From NCBI RefSeq assembly GCF_900176355.1, contig NZ_FWXI01000003.1, positions 124,001-188,000 of the forward strand: 64,000 nt of DNA, given 5' to 3'. The position numbers and the translations under genes are program-made. The DNA is from Sporomusa malonica. Lineage in GTDB: Bacteria > Bacillota > Negativicutes > Sporomusales > Sporomusaceae. The notes beneath the pieces were generated by a model. The model had not been told where the DNA came from and did not search any database. It saw nothing but the letters and a program-made list of their open reading frames with translations. Of this stretch, positions 1-9,159 are shown in pieces; position 1 is the first letter of the stretch, and each line of letters opens with the position of its first letter.

Positions 1-678
1 ACTTGGGAATACGGATGTTGTGGCACCGACTTCTGCACCCATATTACAGATAGTCGCACGCTCCGTAACATTTAAAGACTTTATACCAGGGCCAGTATAT
101 TCAAGTATTGTGTTGAGACCGCCCTTAACTGAAATTCGTCTTAGAATCTCTAAAATGACATTTTTAGCTGATACAAACGGCGGTAACTCACCAGCAAGCA
201 CCACTTTGATAATTTCAGGCATTTTAAAGTAAAACGGCTCTCCAGCCATTGACATTGCAATATCTAGACCGCCTGCACCTATGGCAAGCATGCCAACCCC
301 GCCGGCGTTGACCGTATGTGAATCGCTGCCAAGCAGACTCTTTCCTGGCTTAGCAAAGCGCTCCAGATGCAGTTGATGACAAATCCCACTGGCTGGTTTG
401 GTACACAGAATGCCGAATTTACTTGTAATATCCATTAAAAATCTGTGATCATCTGGATTTTTGTAATCAGCCTGCAAAATGTTGTGATCAATATAGCTTA
501 CCGACAAATCTGTTTTTATCCGCTTCAATCCAATGGCTTCAAATTCTAAGTAAGCCATAACGCCCGTGACGTCATGCGTTAAAGTTTGAGAGATATGAAT
601 TCCAATCCGGTTACCTTTCTTCATTTCCCCGTCAACCAGCGAAGCAGCAATTAGTTTTTCCGCAACAGTAAGTCCCAT
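1..678 (-). CDS. Aconitase-family hydratase (N-terminal part, runs off the window edge)
   Basis: The minus strand is open from an ATG at 678 to the window edge and reads about 226 residues of aconitase/3-isopropylmalate dehydratase large subunit. Recognisable stretches are ISQTLTHDVTGVMAYLEFEA, SYIDHNILQ, KPASGICHQLHLERF and LLGSDSHTVNAGGVGMLAIG. The domain would isomerise citrate or a related tricarboxylate through a [4Fe-4S] cluster in the cytoplasm. The cluster cysteines, which lie further on in the family, are mostly outside the window. Two ATGs are adjacent (681 and 678); the GGGAGG at 685-690 is better spaced from the second. A -24/-12 promoter lies 79 bases upstream and a sigma-54 activator gene follows, so induced expression is likely. 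2-Methylcitrate or homoaconitate substrates cannot be excluded. Confidence 0.9.
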   Translation of the reverse strand, partial: MGLTVAEKLIAASLVDGEMKKGNRIGIHISQTLTHDVTGVMAYLEFEAIGLKRIKTDLSVSYIDHNILQADYKNPDDHRFLMDITSKFGILCTKPASGICHQLHLERFAKPGKSLLGSDSHTVNAGGVGMLAIGAGGLDIAMSMAGEPFYFKMPEIIKVVLAGELPPFVSAKNVILEILRRISVKGGLNTILEYTGPGIKSLNVTERATICNMGAEVGATTSVFPS

Positions 679-756
679 CATTTACCTCCCATGTTGTGTT
701 TAATAAGTATTCACATCTTCCAGTAGTAATTATTTAGTGCTCGTAAATACTTATTT

Positions 757-773
757 TGCAATTAGCGTGCCAA
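757..773 (-). promoter_or_regulatory. Sigma-54 (-24/-12) promoter of the aconitase gene
   Basis: The minus strand reads TTGGCACGCTAATTGCA: GG and GC separated by exactly ten bases, an essentially perfect RpoN promoter. It points at the aconitase start 79 bases downstream. The neighbouring gene encodes a sigma-54 activator, the natural candidate to drive it. The AT-rich stretch from 774 to 960 is where its binding site would lie; I did not find a clear dyad there. Confidence 0.85.
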
Positions 774-965
774 TAATACGAATCCTTTGCAAATGCGCGT
801 TTTGCTGGTTAAAAAACATTAAAGTTCAAACTATCATTCATATTTACAATGTTTTTTATAATTATTTCATTAAACGAGTTTATAACTTCTCTTTTTCATC
901 ATATGTTGCATAAAATTCTTTAAATGTTTCATTATAAATCAGAATTGTTTTAACTACATGAACAT

Positions 966-998
966 AATAAGAAAAGAGACTCGCAGGAGCCTCTTCTT
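966..998 (-). terminator. Rho-independent terminator of the PrpR-like regulator
   Basis: Nine-base stem arms at 974-982 and 987-995 with a four-base loop, followed on the minus strand by a T-rich run. It lies just past the stop of the regulator gene that ends at 1009. Confidence 0.7.
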
Positions 999-1008
999 AC
1001 TGACTAAA

Positions 1009-2859
1009 CTATGCATTTATTCCTAATCGCTTCATTTTACGCCATAGCGTAGAGCGGCTTATCTTCATAAGTTCGGCAACATCGCCAATCTTCCCGTTAC
1101 AACTTTCTAGTGCCGCAACTATCTCCTTGGTCTCTTTTATATCCTGACTAGAAGCATTACTATTATCTATGTTCAGTATTTTGCAGATAAAAGCTGCACT
1201 AATCGTATTTCGCTGAGACAATGCAACAATTCGCTCTATTACATTCCGCAATTCGCGGATATTTCCTGGCCACGTATACTCTTCTAAGACTTTCGATGCA
1301 GCCTTACTCAGTTTCAGCTTATTTTGTGAGATACTATTTAAAAACTGAATGGCGTACAGTGAAATATCTTTCTTCCGCTCGCACAAGGCAGGAATTTTTA
1401 AATGTAACACATTTAAGCGATAATACAGATCTTCTCTAAATTTATTTTCAGACACAAGCTGTTGTAAGTTCTTATTTGTTGCGGCAATTACCCTTACATC
1501 TACTGGGATTACCCTATCACTCCCCAGCCTCATAACAGACCTTTCCTGCAAAACTCTTAGCAGCCTGCCTTGGTTTATATAATCCATTTCCCCAATTTCA
1601 TCTAGAAATATTGTTCCGGTGTGCGCTACTTCAAACAAACCAGTTTTTCCTTCCTTACTTGCCCCTGTAAAAGCGCCGCCAACGTAGCCAAATAGCTCAC
1701 TTTCCAAAAGTTGCGCTGGTAAGGCCGCACAATTCACTGCTACGAAGGGCCCTCTCGCCCGCTTACTATTATTATGAATACTCTGAGCAAATACTTCTTT
1801 TCCAACACCAGTTTCTCCGATAATTAGCACATTGGCATCTGTCACTGAGTAACTTTTGGCTTCATTGATCGCTGAGCATATTGCTGAGCTAGAACCATAA
1901 ATATCTTTAAATGAAAAGGTTGCTACATGACCTTTGGAATAAACCTCTTTTCTGATTCGGGCCTCCATCATTTGTATCTTAGTGATATCCTGAAAAGTAA
2001 CAACAGCACCAATTACTTTCCGCTCGTCCTTAATCGGTACTTTGTTACACAAAATTTGCACACCGTTTATCTGATACAGCCCATTAAGTTCTTCCTTACC
2101 ATTTGTAAGTATTCTATCTAACCTTAAATCCGGCCAAATATCGTTAAGATTACGTCCAAGCGAATTAGGAGGAAACTTAACAATTCTTTCGGCAACAGGG
2201 TTCAGGGCAACTATACGACATTTCTCATCCACTGATACGATGCCTTCATACGCATGGTTTAGTACAGTTCGAATTAGCCCAGCTTTTCGTTTTTCTTCAT
2301 GGATAGAAGCTAATATACGTTTAGCATTGTGAAAAGCTTCAATATAAGCCTGGTTACCACATACCACCTGCACGTATGGTATTCCCCTTTGGCTAGCAAC
2401 TTGCCCTGTTGCATATCCCCCCAACAAAACATCAGCACCATTTTTAATTGCATCATCTATTGCCGCATTAATGTGATCCCGAGATTGGATATTATACTTT
2501 TTTATCGTTACACCCACAGCAGATTCAAGGCACTCAATCTGGCTGGCCATAATCGGAAAGGCAATAACAGCTACATGGCTACCTATGGATCGAGCTTTTT
2601 CCAGCGCGATAACCAGATCGAAACCAGTGATAGGGATATCAACAACAGTTAATGCCGGGAAACTATCACGAATTTCAATAGCAGTCTGCCCGCGGGCAAG
2701 TATTATTTCTACATTCTGAGCCAGTAATTTTTTCGCTTTTGTAACGGCATTAGCTAAAAAACCGACTTCAAAAATAATTTCATCCTGGTATTCAGACAGC
2801 AATTGTTGTAACTCAGATAGTCTTTGCTGATCAGGCGCAAAAAGCGCAATTCTCTTCAT
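1009..2859 (-). CDS. PrpR-like sigma-54-dependent transcriptional activator
   Basis: A cytoplasmic enhancer-binding protein of about 616 residues that would remodel RNA polymerase-sigma-54. Domains in order are a PrpR_N-type sensory domain (about 1-180), a PAS domain (about 195-300) and an AAA+ domain. The AAA+ domain has Walker A GETGVGKE near 345, GAFTGA near 395 and Walker B FLDEIGEM near 420. A Fis-type helix-turn-helix closes the protein (about 580-612, with [14 protein letters not shown]). A GTG at 2868 could also start it; the ATG at 2859 has AGGGTGA in front. PrpR_N domains of known family members sense small organic acids such as 2-methylcitrate, so a tricarboxylate-linked signal would suit the adjacent aconitase. 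That link is inferred. Confidence 0.85.
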   Translation of the reverse strand: MKRIALFAPDQQRLSELQQLLSEYQDEIIFEVGFLANAVTKAKKLLAQNVEIILARGQTAIEIRDSFPALTVVDIPITGFDLVIALEKARSIGSHVAVIAFPIMASQIECLESAVGVTIKKYNIQSRDHINAAIDDAIKNGADVLLGGYATGQVASQRGIPYVQVVCGNQAYIEAFHNAKRILASIHEEKRKAGLIRTVLNHAYEGIVSVDEKCRIVALNPVAERIVKFPPNSLGRNLNDIWPDLRLDRILTNGKEELNGLYQINGVQILCNKVPIKDERKVIGAVVTFQDITKIQMMEARIRKEVYSKGHVATFSFKDIYGSSSAICSAINEAKSYSVTDANVLIIGETGVGKEVFAQSIHNNSKRARGPFVAVNCAALPAQLLESELFGYVGGAFTGASKEGKTGLFEVAHTGTIFLDEIGEMDYINQGRLLRVLQERSVMRLGSDRVIPVDVRVIAATNKNLQQLVSENKFREDLYYRLNVLHLKIPALCERKKDISLYAIQFLNSISQNKLKLSKAASKVLEEYTWPGNIRELRNVIERIVALSQRNTISAAFICKILNIDNSNASSQDIKETKEIVAALESCNGKIGDVAELMKISRSTLWRKMKRLGINA

Positions 2860-2961
2860 AATATTCACCCTGACCCTCTAGTTTCTTTAAGGCTATATTA
2901 TGTGAAAACAATTTTTTTCCTGCCTCCTTCGAAAATTCTCCTAAACCTAAGTCCTACTAGA

Positions 2962-3016
2962 AAATAAAACAACAATGGGGCTGTGTCGAAACACTAGTCC
3001 CATTGTTGTTTTATTT
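2962..3016. terminator. Bidirectional terminator with an 18-bp perfect stem
   Basis: AAATAAAACAACAATGGG (2962-2979) and its exact reverse complement (2999-3016) form an 18-bp stem around a 19-base loop. T-rich ends in both directions would stop transcripts of the nitroreductase gene on the minus strand. Confidence 0.85.
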
Positions 3017-3066
3017 CCATCACATGGACTAATAGCATTCTAAAACTGTTTACAATCAAGCAGGGT

Positions 3067-3879
3067 TTAGATTTCCCGTTTATAAAAGGTAACATTTAAC
3101 GGATCTCGATCCACAATCCTTTTATAACTATATTGTGGATAGCCCACCATAACCGCACCAGTTATTTTCTTACCTTCAGGAATATTGAATAATTTTAGCA
3201 TGGGAGAATTAGCACTAAGCGCGCATACTTCAAGTATTCCAGCCCAGCATGATCCTAACCCGAGATTTGGTGCATACAATTCTAAATAAGCTAAGGAAAA
3301 CACCGAATTCTCTCGACCTCTCGAAAAATCCGTGGCTGCAGTTGCCAAAATAAGGTTAGGCGCGCCACGCAAGACAATATCAATACCGTCCTCGCGATAA
3401 GCCTTTATGTAATTTGCAAATCTGTCGCATAGTAAGGCATCATTTTCCAGCCATTTAATCGCAAGCTCAATAGACTCTTGCAGTGTCTTTTGGTCATCCA
3501 CAATCACATATGATACACCTTGCATGTTACTGGCAGTAGGAGCAAAACGCGCTACTTCCACAAGCTTCAGCAAATCTTCTCGTGGCACAGTAGTCTTTTT
3601 GTAACAACGGATTGAACGGCGTGATCGAAGAAAACGCTCAGCCTCCTCTGCAGATAGTTTGGGAAACGCGGTTAAGTCCAGCTGGCGAGCCAGTGGTGTT
3701 TTAATATTATCAATGGCTTCATTAGGGCATACAGCAACACAATGACCACAGGCAATGCAAGCCAGGGGAGCTACTGCTTCTGGACCATTTTCCCCCATAC
3801 TTAAAACAATTGTCGGACATTCTCTAGCGCAAATCCCACACTTAGTACATTCTTCCTGGTTTACAGTTATCAAATCCAT
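3067..3879 (-). CDS. Ferredoxin-nitroreductase fusion protein
   Basis: 270 residues. The first 55 hold two [4Fe-4S] motifs, CTKCGICARECP and CIACGHCVAVCP. From about 85 the protein is a nitroreductase-fold FMN domain with the family start RSRRSIRCYKK and later APTASNMQGVSYVIVDD. Proteins of this build pass electrons from the clusters to FMN and reduce nitro compounds, quinones or other small acceptors in the cytoplasm. The ATG at 3879 is chosen because GAGGTG lies eight bases upstream; the open frame continues to 3939 but with no support. It is apparently monocistronic, with a strong terminator behind it. The physiological substrate is unknown. Confidence 0.85.
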   Translation of the reverse strand: MDLITVNQEECTKCGICARECPTIVLSMGENGPEAVAPLACIACGHCVAVCPNEAIDNIKTPLARQLDLTAFPKLSAEEAERFLRSRRSIRCYKKTTVPREDLLKLVEVARFAPTASNMQGVSYVIVDDQKTLQESIELAIKWLENDALLCDRFANYIKAYREDGIDIVLRGAPNLILATAATDFSRGRENSVFSLAYLELYAPNLGLGSCWAGILEVCALSANSPMLKLFNIPEGKKITGAVMVGYPQYSYKRIVDRDPLNVTFYKREI

Positions 3880-3895
3880 TCTTATGCACCTCGTT

Positions 3896-4000
3896 TTATT
3901 CTTTTGAATTTTTTTTATTTCCCGTTCCCGCGGGGCCATGAAACGGTAATTCCGCTGTCGCGTCCATAATTGTTAGCTCGGGCTTAGGATAGCAGCAAGT
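3896..4000 (-). pseudogene. Fragment resembling a DUF362-family protein
   Basis: One minus-strand frame ending in a stop at 3896-3898 reads KPELTIMDATAELPFHGPAG. This resembles the stretch of DUF362 iron-sulfur proteins in which 'KPDLTILDA...GP.GPG' is typical. No start and no upstream domain remain. Intact or broken DUF362 genes occur at three other places in this window, so a deletion product is plausible. The match is short and judged by eye. Confidence 0.35.
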
Positions 4001-4480
4001 TTTTGTTCATTGTTGTTAATTTCTTCTATTTTATAATTATAGATACTAGTCTTTCATAGAACAAGTACGCACTTATTAGTGGGATAGTACCCTATTAGAT
4101 ACTTGCCACTGAATTAATACTGAATCAACTGGAAAAAATTGTTATACAATCCATATATATTTGATAATTTTATCATAGTTTAGATTGTGCTATAATTGCA
4201 ACAATTCAACAATAGACCATTACTAAACTTACATTTCTTAACAAATCCAAGAAGTGCTTACTGCTAGCAGATAGCTTACGGTTGCGCACCCAGACAATAG
4301 ATCAGACCTTTATAATCAATGCAGACAAGATCTTTTCGAGGAAGAGCGTCCAATAGAAGAATCTCTTAAAGAGCAACAACGACTTAGTCAAGCTTCACAA
4401 GTTCCCGAAAATCGACATCTATTTTGGGAAAACTACAAGCGCTTTGGCTTTGAAATGTGACATCTACCTTGCCAGTGCTA
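4001..4480. other. Gene-free, AT-rich stretch with a possible dead ORF
   Basis: Nothing functional is recognised. On the plus strand one frame is open for 61 codons up to a stop at 4458-4460; it includes RSDLYNQCRQDLFEEERPIE and ends FWENYKRFGFEM. It lacks a start codon and follows an in-frame stop, so it looks like the tail of a lost gene of unknown family. An imperfect dyad, CAAGTA to TACTTG, spans roughly 4061-4105 and could be an operator for the nitroreductase gene; this is weak. Confidence 0.3.
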
Positions 4481-4507
4481 AAAAAAGTGTCTTGGCAATG
4501 GAGCACC

Positions 4508-4563
4508 AAAAAGGCAGAACAATTGCTAGGGAAACTATCCCTTAGCTTTGTTCTGCCTTTTTT
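4508..4563 (+). terminator. Strong rho-independent terminator
   Basis: AAAAAGGCAGAACAA (4508-4522) pairs with TTGTTCTGCCTTTTT (4548-4562), with a second small hairpin (GCTAGGGA/TCCCTTAGC) in the loop. T-runs follow in either direction. It closes the possible dead ORF on the plus strand. Confidence 0.75.
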
Positions 4564-4605
4564 CCATATCATTTCTTTTTATTCAATCCTAATTCTAAAA
4601 AGATT

Positions 4606-4678
4606 TTATTTTTTACTGTGGAAAGTCCCTACACGCCCGGTGTCTTCGACCTTAATCACTTCCGCGCCAAAGATTTAC
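4606..4678 (-). pseudogene. Fragment of a CaiB/BaiF-type CoA-transferase
   Basis: The minus strand reads IFGAEVIKVEDTGRVGTF, then reaches a stop at 4606-4608. GA(D/E)VIKVE followed by G-R-G is the classic N-terminal signature of class III CoA-transferases. Only about 20 residues remain, so the gene is dead. It lies directly behind a transposase scrap, which suggests IS-mediated deletion. Confidence 0.45.
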
Positions 4679-4684
4679 GCAACT

Positions 4685-4760
4685 TTATACTTCCATCGGC
4701 ATTCTATAAGCGTTGTTTGAATGCTTGCGTCGCCGATTGTAAAAGACCTCGGTGAATTGT
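4685..4760 (-). mobile_element. C-terminal scrap of an IS3-family transposase
   Basis: The minus strand reads FTEVFYNRRRKHSNNAYRMP and ends at a stop at 4685-4687. The FYNRxRxHS motif near the C-terminus is diagnostic of IS3/IS150-type OrfB integrase domains. Only the last 25 or so residues survive. The scrap abuts the 3' end of the aminotransferase gene, so the insertion or its deletion ended there. No terminal repeats were recognised. Confidence 0.6.
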
Positions 4761-4761
4761 T

Positions 4762-5955
4762 TTAAAGTCCATACTCCTTTGCTAACTTTTCAAATAATGG
4801 CAGAGCACGCCGAACCGTTTGGGTTTGTACACAATAGGAAATGCGCATATGGCCCGAAACACCGAAATCTGTACCGGGTACGAGCAATAGATCATATTTT
4901 TTGGCGCGTTCGCAGAATGCATAATCATTCTCTTCTGGCGTTTTGGGAAACAGATAGAATGCACCTTCCGGTTTTACACAGTTGTAACCCATAGAAGTTA
5001 AACCTTCAAACAAGATATTTCTATTTTCTTCGTAAATAGAAATATCAGCTATATCTGCCGCACAACGAGTAATAACATGCTGAAACAGCGCCGGTGCGCA
5101 AACATACCCCAGTACACGGCCAGCGCCGCAGACAGCAGCATAAACGTCTCCAAAATTATCTACTGTGTTAGGCACCAAAACATAGCCAATACGTTCTCCA
5201 GGTAGAGATAACGATTTAGAATACGAATAACAAACCAACGTATTCTTATAGTTCGGTGCAATAAATGGAACCTTTATTCCATCATAAATAATTTCACGAT
5301 AAGGTTCATCAGAAATTAGATAAATAGGATGACCATATTCCTCTGACTTAGCGTTAAGCAGTGCAGACAGCCGGCTAATGGTTTCATCCGAATAAACTAC
5401 ACCTGAAGGATTGTTAGGAGAATTAATCACAACCCCTTTTGTATGAGGGTTTAAATTTTTCTCGAATTCTTCGAAGTTAATCTGAAAGTCCTGAACCTGA
5501 GCAGGAATCACTATGCATTTAGCACCAGCGCCATGCTCAATAAATACCTGATACTCCGGAAAAAATGGTGCAAAAACAATGAACTCATCCTCCGGCGAGG
5601 CTGTTAGTGCCTTAAAGCAGATCGAAATCGATGCAGCTGCACCGGCAGTAAGATAAAGATTTTTTGCCGAATAATCGGTTCCAAAACGGGCGTTTAAAGA
5701 CTCTGCAATTGCAGTACGACTGTCTTCAATCCCCTGCGCCGAAGTATAGCCGTGAACGGATGATGGATGTTGGGTATTAATTATGTCACAAATTGCTTGT
5801 TGCACAGAATCCGGTGCAGGCACATTGGGATTGCCGATTGAAAAATCAAAGATGTTTTCTCGTCCAACAATCTTCGCGCGCTGATTACCAAATTCAAAGA
5901 TTTCACGAATTGTCGAGCGCTTCTTTCCGAGCGCCAAAATATTTTGATTTAACAT
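4762..5955 (-). CDS. PLP-dependent class I/II aminotransferase (aspartate aminotransferase-like)
   Basis: 397 residues, full length for fold-type I aminotransferases. Visible signatures are FDFSIGNPNVPAP near the N-terminus, LTAGAAASISICFKAL, NSPNNPSGVVYS, the ISDEPYREI aspartate/tyrosine motif, SYSKSLSLPGERIGYV with the Schiff-base lysine, and a C-terminal MRISYCV arginine motif. It would transfer the amino group between an amino acid and 2-oxoglutarate or pyruvate in the cytoplasm. The start at 5955 is preceded by AGGAGG nine bases upstream; the frame is open to 5979 without a better site. The substrate cannot be read from sequence. It stands alone and is apparently monocistronic. Confidence 0.88.
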   Translation of the reverse strand: MLNQNILALGKKRSTIREIFEFGNQRAKIVGRENIFDFSIGNPNVPAPDSVQQAICDIINTQHPSSVHGYTSAQGIEDSRTAIAESLNARFGTDYSAKNLYLTAGAAASISICFKALTASPEDEFIVFAPFFPEYQVFIEHGAGAKCIVIPAQVQDFQINFEEFEKNLNPHTKGVVINSPNNPSGVVYSDETISRLSALLNAKSEEYGHPIYLISDEPYREIIYDGIKVPFIAPNYKNTLVCYSYSKSLSLPGERIGYVLVPNTVDNFGDVYAAVCGAGRVLGYVCAPALFQHVITRCAADIADISIYEENRNILFEGLTSMGYNCVKPEGAFYLFPKTPEENDYAFCERAKKYDLLLVPGTDFGVSGHMRISYCVQTQTVRRALPLFEKLAKEYGL

Positions 5956-6049
5956 AAAAGTATACCTCCTAAAAATCACTTTAAATCATGCAGGATCCTG
6001 AATTACTGAAAATGAATATCAACGACCGATAACACTACTTATGCAAAAG

Positions 6050-6084
6050 TAACCATAATTTACTCAAAGAGCAAACTATGGTTA
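6050..6084. terminator. Possible terminator between the aminotransferase and radical SAM genes
   Basis: TAACCATA (6050-6057) and TATGGTTA (6077-6084) form an eight-base stem with a long loop, followed by TTTTCTATT. It could end the radical SAM transcript on the minus strand. The long loop makes it uncertain. Confidence 0.45.
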
Positions 6085-6199
6085 TTTTCTATTATGTATT
6101 CATTTTTTCCTGCAAATTAAAGCTTTAGAGACAAGGCAGACTGAAATGATTTATGTATTATTAACCATAACCTACTTACTAGCGGCATGCCCCTCGCAA

Positions 6200-7288
6200 T
6201 TAGGGACACATGACGATATCTCTAGCCCATAAGCAATCAGAACAGGATGGATTATTGCCCCAACAGTCGGCTTCATTGTTAAAGGCAGTCGAACAACCTT
6301 CAAGCAATCTACAATCTGTGCAGGATGGATAATCTGATGTACGTGCCATCCAGCGAAAACGAGCATAAGCAGGATCGGTCCAAATTTCCTCAAGACTCCG
6401 TTCTTTGACATTTCCGAAGCTATGTGCAATCATGTCTTTTTTCCGTCCCATGATATAGCAGGTGTAGGTATGCATAAAAGCATAACATGGGCTAATGTTT
6501 CCCTGCCAAGTTACCGCCATCGCTTTGTTTTCAACAAAACGGCAATGACGAGCAGTCCTTAGCTGCATATTAGGAGCCGCCTTCATTGATAAGAACGTAG
6601 ACTCACGTCCGAATGAATTCAAGTCCAGACCAGTATCGTAGAGAATCTCGTCTTTCATACTTTCGTGATATGGCAAAACATTGGTTACTATGAATTTGTG
6701 TGCACCTAACCGGTCTGTCAGTGCCGGCATTGCTGGGAGTTTCTTAATATTTGTTTTGGTTGCGACAAATTCAACACCTAGTTCCGGCTTAATTGTCCTT
6801 TTTTGCTTTTTTAGTTTTTGCAAATATTCTATATTTTGAACGACTTCCTCATAGCTTGCGCCTGGGCGTATCGTCTCAAAGGAGTCATCATCTGGACCAT
6901 CCAAGGATACAAATATCCAATCCAATCCCAATTCCACTAGTGAATTGGCCACCGTGGGGGTAAGCATCGAACCGTTCGTTATCATCTCAACAGAAAGACC
7001 TATCTCTTTGCATTTACCTATCATCTCTAGGATATTAGGATGAGTAAGTGGCTCGCCAAAGCCCCCGAAGTGAACACATTTTAGATCAGGTAGTGCCTTC
7101 ATATCTTCAAATAACTTATTAAAGACCTCCATAGACATATCCCCCATCTTGTCGGTCCAGGAATGCCGTATACAGGTAATACACGAGTAATTACACCCAG
7201 TAGTAACTTCTATGTACATTTTCTTAACATCTGGTTTTAAAGGAATGGAGATAGACTCTTCGCCAGTACTAAACTGATAATGCTTCAT
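6200..7288 (-). CDS. Radical SAM/SPASM protein resembling tungsto-enzyme maturases
   Basis: 362 residues. The radical SAM cluster motif is CNYSCITC (CxxxCxxC) at about 32-39, followed by GGFGEPLTHP. The C-terminal 75 residues are cysteine-rich (SCTDCRLLEGC, CSDCLWARDIVMC), as in SPASM domains that bind auxiliary [4Fe-4S] clusters. The overall layout (EVTTGCNYSCITCIRHSW early, LPYHES in the middle) recalls the maturases encoded beside tungsten aldehyde ferredoxin oxidoreductases. No such oxidoreductase is in this window, so partner and substrate are open. GGAGG lies five bases before the ATG. It sits just downstream of the ars-type cluster, but without clear functional connection. Confidence 0.8.
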   Translation of the reverse strand: MKHYQFSTGEESISIPLKPDVKKMYIEVTTGCNYSCITCIRHSWTDKMGDMSMEVFNKLFEDMKALPDLKCVHFGGFGEPLTHPNILEMIGKCKEIGLSVEMITNGSMLTPTVANSLVELGLDWIFVSLDGPDDDSFETIRPGASYEEVVQNIEYLQKLKKQKRTIKPELGVEFVATKTNIKKLPAMPALTDRLGAHKFIVTNVLPYHESMKDEILYDTGLDLNSFGRESTFLSMKAAPNMQLRTARHCRFVENKAMAVTWQGNISPCYAFMHTYTCYIMGRKKDMIAHSFGNVKERSLEEIWTDPAYARFRWMARTSDYPSCTDCRLLEGCSTAFNNEADCWGNNPSCSDCLWARDIVMCP

Positions 7289-7315
7289 TGACCCTCCTGC
7301 TCCCTTTGAATAAAT

Positions 7316-7862
7316 CTATCTATATAGTAGCTGATTCACTTTTGGTAGGTCGTCGGCTGTCGCTTCCCGTATACAAAAGTCTACGCCTTTAAGAACGGTT
7401 ACCTTAAGCTTACGAGCTCTGATAAACGAGCTTACCACCGCACCTTCCAGTTGCGCTAGCTCATCCTTAGACAACTGCGAAAACAATACAGAGTCCGAAT
7501 CGGCAAAGTCATAGACGCGTGTTACCTGGACTTCAATGTTTTCAAATCCGGCTGCCGTTAGCTTTCCCTGGTATTCAGCATCGCTAAGAGCCCCTGCTAT
7601 ACAACCTGCCCATGCAGTCAGATCCTGCTGTAGCTTTGATGGTAATGCCTTTTTTAAGACAATATCGGATACAGCAAACCGCCCACCGGGCTTCAAAACC
7701 CGGAAGCATTCTGTTAATACTTTGTCTTTATCGGCAGATAGATTAAAATCCCAGCTTTTTGCTGGTTTTCTCGGGCCTCTTCCAGCATCTCGTCTGCCAT
7801 GTCTAAGCCGTATGCCTTTCCATAAGGGCCGCCCCTCTTAGCAGAGAGCAAGTGTGTAATCA
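7316..7862 (-). pseudogene. arsM: Broken arsenite methyltransferase (arsM)
   Basis: The 3' part (from 7696 down to 7316) reads the ArsM C-terminal region: KPGGRFAVSDIV, then LTAAGFENIEVQVTRVYDF. Upstream, in different frames, come [20 protein letters not shown] and then [10 protein letters not shown]. These are normally separated by about 40-50 residues holding the rest of the SAM-binding domain. The start codon and the first domain are also missing. The gene has therefore suffered at least two deletions and a frame change and cannot make active enzyme. Intact ArsM would methylate arsenite using SAM. Its position behind the ArsP-like permease and thioredoxin-like genes supports an arsenic operon origin. 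Confidence 0.8.
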
Positions 7863-7863
7863 A

Positions 7864-8097
7864 CTAGCCCTGAATGAGTGATTTTATTTCATCTTTACTG
7901 GGAACTTTCCCTTTGATCTTAACAACTCCATCAATAACCAGTGCCGGTGTCGTCATAACTCCGTAGGCCATGATGTCTTTCATATTATCCACTTTAACAA
8001 TCTCTGCAATAATTCCCAGCTCAGCCACCGCTTCTGTCACTCGTTCCGTAAGCGTATTGCATTTTGCGCACCCCATACCTAATACTTCAATCTTCAT
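7864..8097 (-). CDS. Small thioredoxin-like protein (redox-active disulfide protein 2 type)
   Basis: 77 residues, thioredoxin fold without extensions. The redox motif CAKC is at about 10-13 in GMGCAKCNTL, and the cis-proline region reads TTPALVIDG. The family is small and mostly cytoplasmic, and is often encoded next to DUF318/ArsP permeases, as here. It may reduce an arsenical or a permease disulfide; this is inferred from location. AGGAGG stands nine bases before the ATG. It lies 35 bases downstream of the permease gene and is probably cotranscribed. Confidence 0.85.
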   Translation of the reverse strand: MKIEVLGMGCAKCNTLTERVTEAVAELGIIAEIVKVDNMKDIMAYGVMTTPALVIDGVVKIKGKVPSKDEIKSLIQG

Positions 8098-8132
8098 CTT
8101 TGAAAGCCTCCTAATCTATAAATATCTAGAAA

Positions 8133-9089
8133 CTACATTATTGCGTTGAATAGATATCCTGTTACTATAATGGCAACAGCCATAATACCCGCAAAGATTG
8201 CGAGAAGCTGTGGTTTGAGAACATTACGGAGGATAATCATTTCCGGCAGACTTAGCGCTGTAACGGCCATCATAAAGGCCAGCACCGTACCGATACTAAG
8301 TCCTTTTTCCATTAACGCGTAGACGATTGGGATGATTCCCGCTGCGTTAGAATAGAGCGGCACCCCAACTAATACTGCCAACGGTACTGCAAAAAGGTTA
8401 TCCTTTCCTGCGTACTCTACCAGGAAGTTCTCGGGAGCATAACCATGGATAAAGCCGCCGATTCCTATAGCAACAACGACATACGGCCAAACCTTACGAA
8501 GAATTTCTAATGTATAGTCACGGCTATATTGAAGGCGATCCTGTACACTCATGGCTGCAATCTCAGCGTCTCCCACTTTCATTTGGTAAACATATTCTTC
8601 GACCCAATGCTCAAGACCGAGTTTGCCTATGATATAGCCAGCCACAATGGCCACCAGCAGACCGGAGGCCATATAAATTCCGGCAATCTTCCAACCAAAC
8701 ATTCCCCACAGCAGAATGAGTGCCACCTCGTTTACCATTGGCGACGATATTAGAAAAGAGAATGTTACTCCAAGCGGTACTCCGGATTCAACAAAACCGA
8801 TAAATACCGGAACAGCCGAACAGGAGCAAAAGGGCGTTACAATTCCTAGTAAGGCGGCCATAATGTTCCCAAACAACTCTCTTTTGTGACTCAACAGTTT
8901 CTTGGTACGTTCGGGAGGAAAGTAAGTACGAATCATAGATACTGCAAAAATTATAACTGCCAGCATGAAGAATATTTTAATTGAGTCATAGATAAAAAAG
9001 CTTACTGCATCACCAAGCTTACTTTCCCGTGATATCTGAAATAAACCATACGTCACATACTCTGCAAATTCAAGTAACATTAGCTCCAC
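8133..9089 (-). CDS. Permease of the ArsP/DUF318 family
   Basis: 318 residues, strongly hydrophobic, with eight or so predicted membrane segments and a central soluble loop (about 160-195). The family motif TPFCSCSAVPVFIGF is near residue 80, and a second half contains GVPLYSNAAGIIP. Members of this family export trivalent organoarsenicals (ArsP) or have unknown cargo. Start choice is ambiguous: a GTG at 9089 or an ATG at 9080, with GGTGG in between. It lies in the middle of the cluster DGC-domain protein, permease, thioredoxin-like protein, broken arsM. Cargo is inferred to be arsenical from arsR and arsM nearby. Confidence 0.85.
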   Translation of the reverse strand: MELMLLEFAEYVTYGLFQISRESKLGDAVSFFIYDSIKIFFMLAVIIFAVSMIRTYFPPERTKKLLSHKRELFGNIMAALLGIVTPFCSCSAVPVFIGFVESGVPLGVTFSFLISSPMVNEVALILLWGMFGWKIAGIYMASGLLVAIVAGYIIGKLGLEHWVEEYVYQMKVGDAEIAAMSVQDRLQYSRDYTLEILRKVWPYVVVAIGIGGFIHGYAPENFLVEYAGKDNLFAVPLAVLVGVPLYSNAAGIIPIVYALMEKGLSIGTVLAFMMAVTALSLPEMIILRNVLKPQLLAIFAGIMAVAIIVTGYLFNAIM

Positions 9090-9159
9090 CGCCTTTAAAA
9101 AATTTCATACACGACGCCACCACATTTTTGTTACCTCGCATATGAAAGTTGTTAATGGA

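Noticed and set aside
4384..4572. A 62-codon open frame on the minus strand
   Set aside because: It runs through the terminator at 4508-4563, has poor protein composition and no ribosome-binding site.
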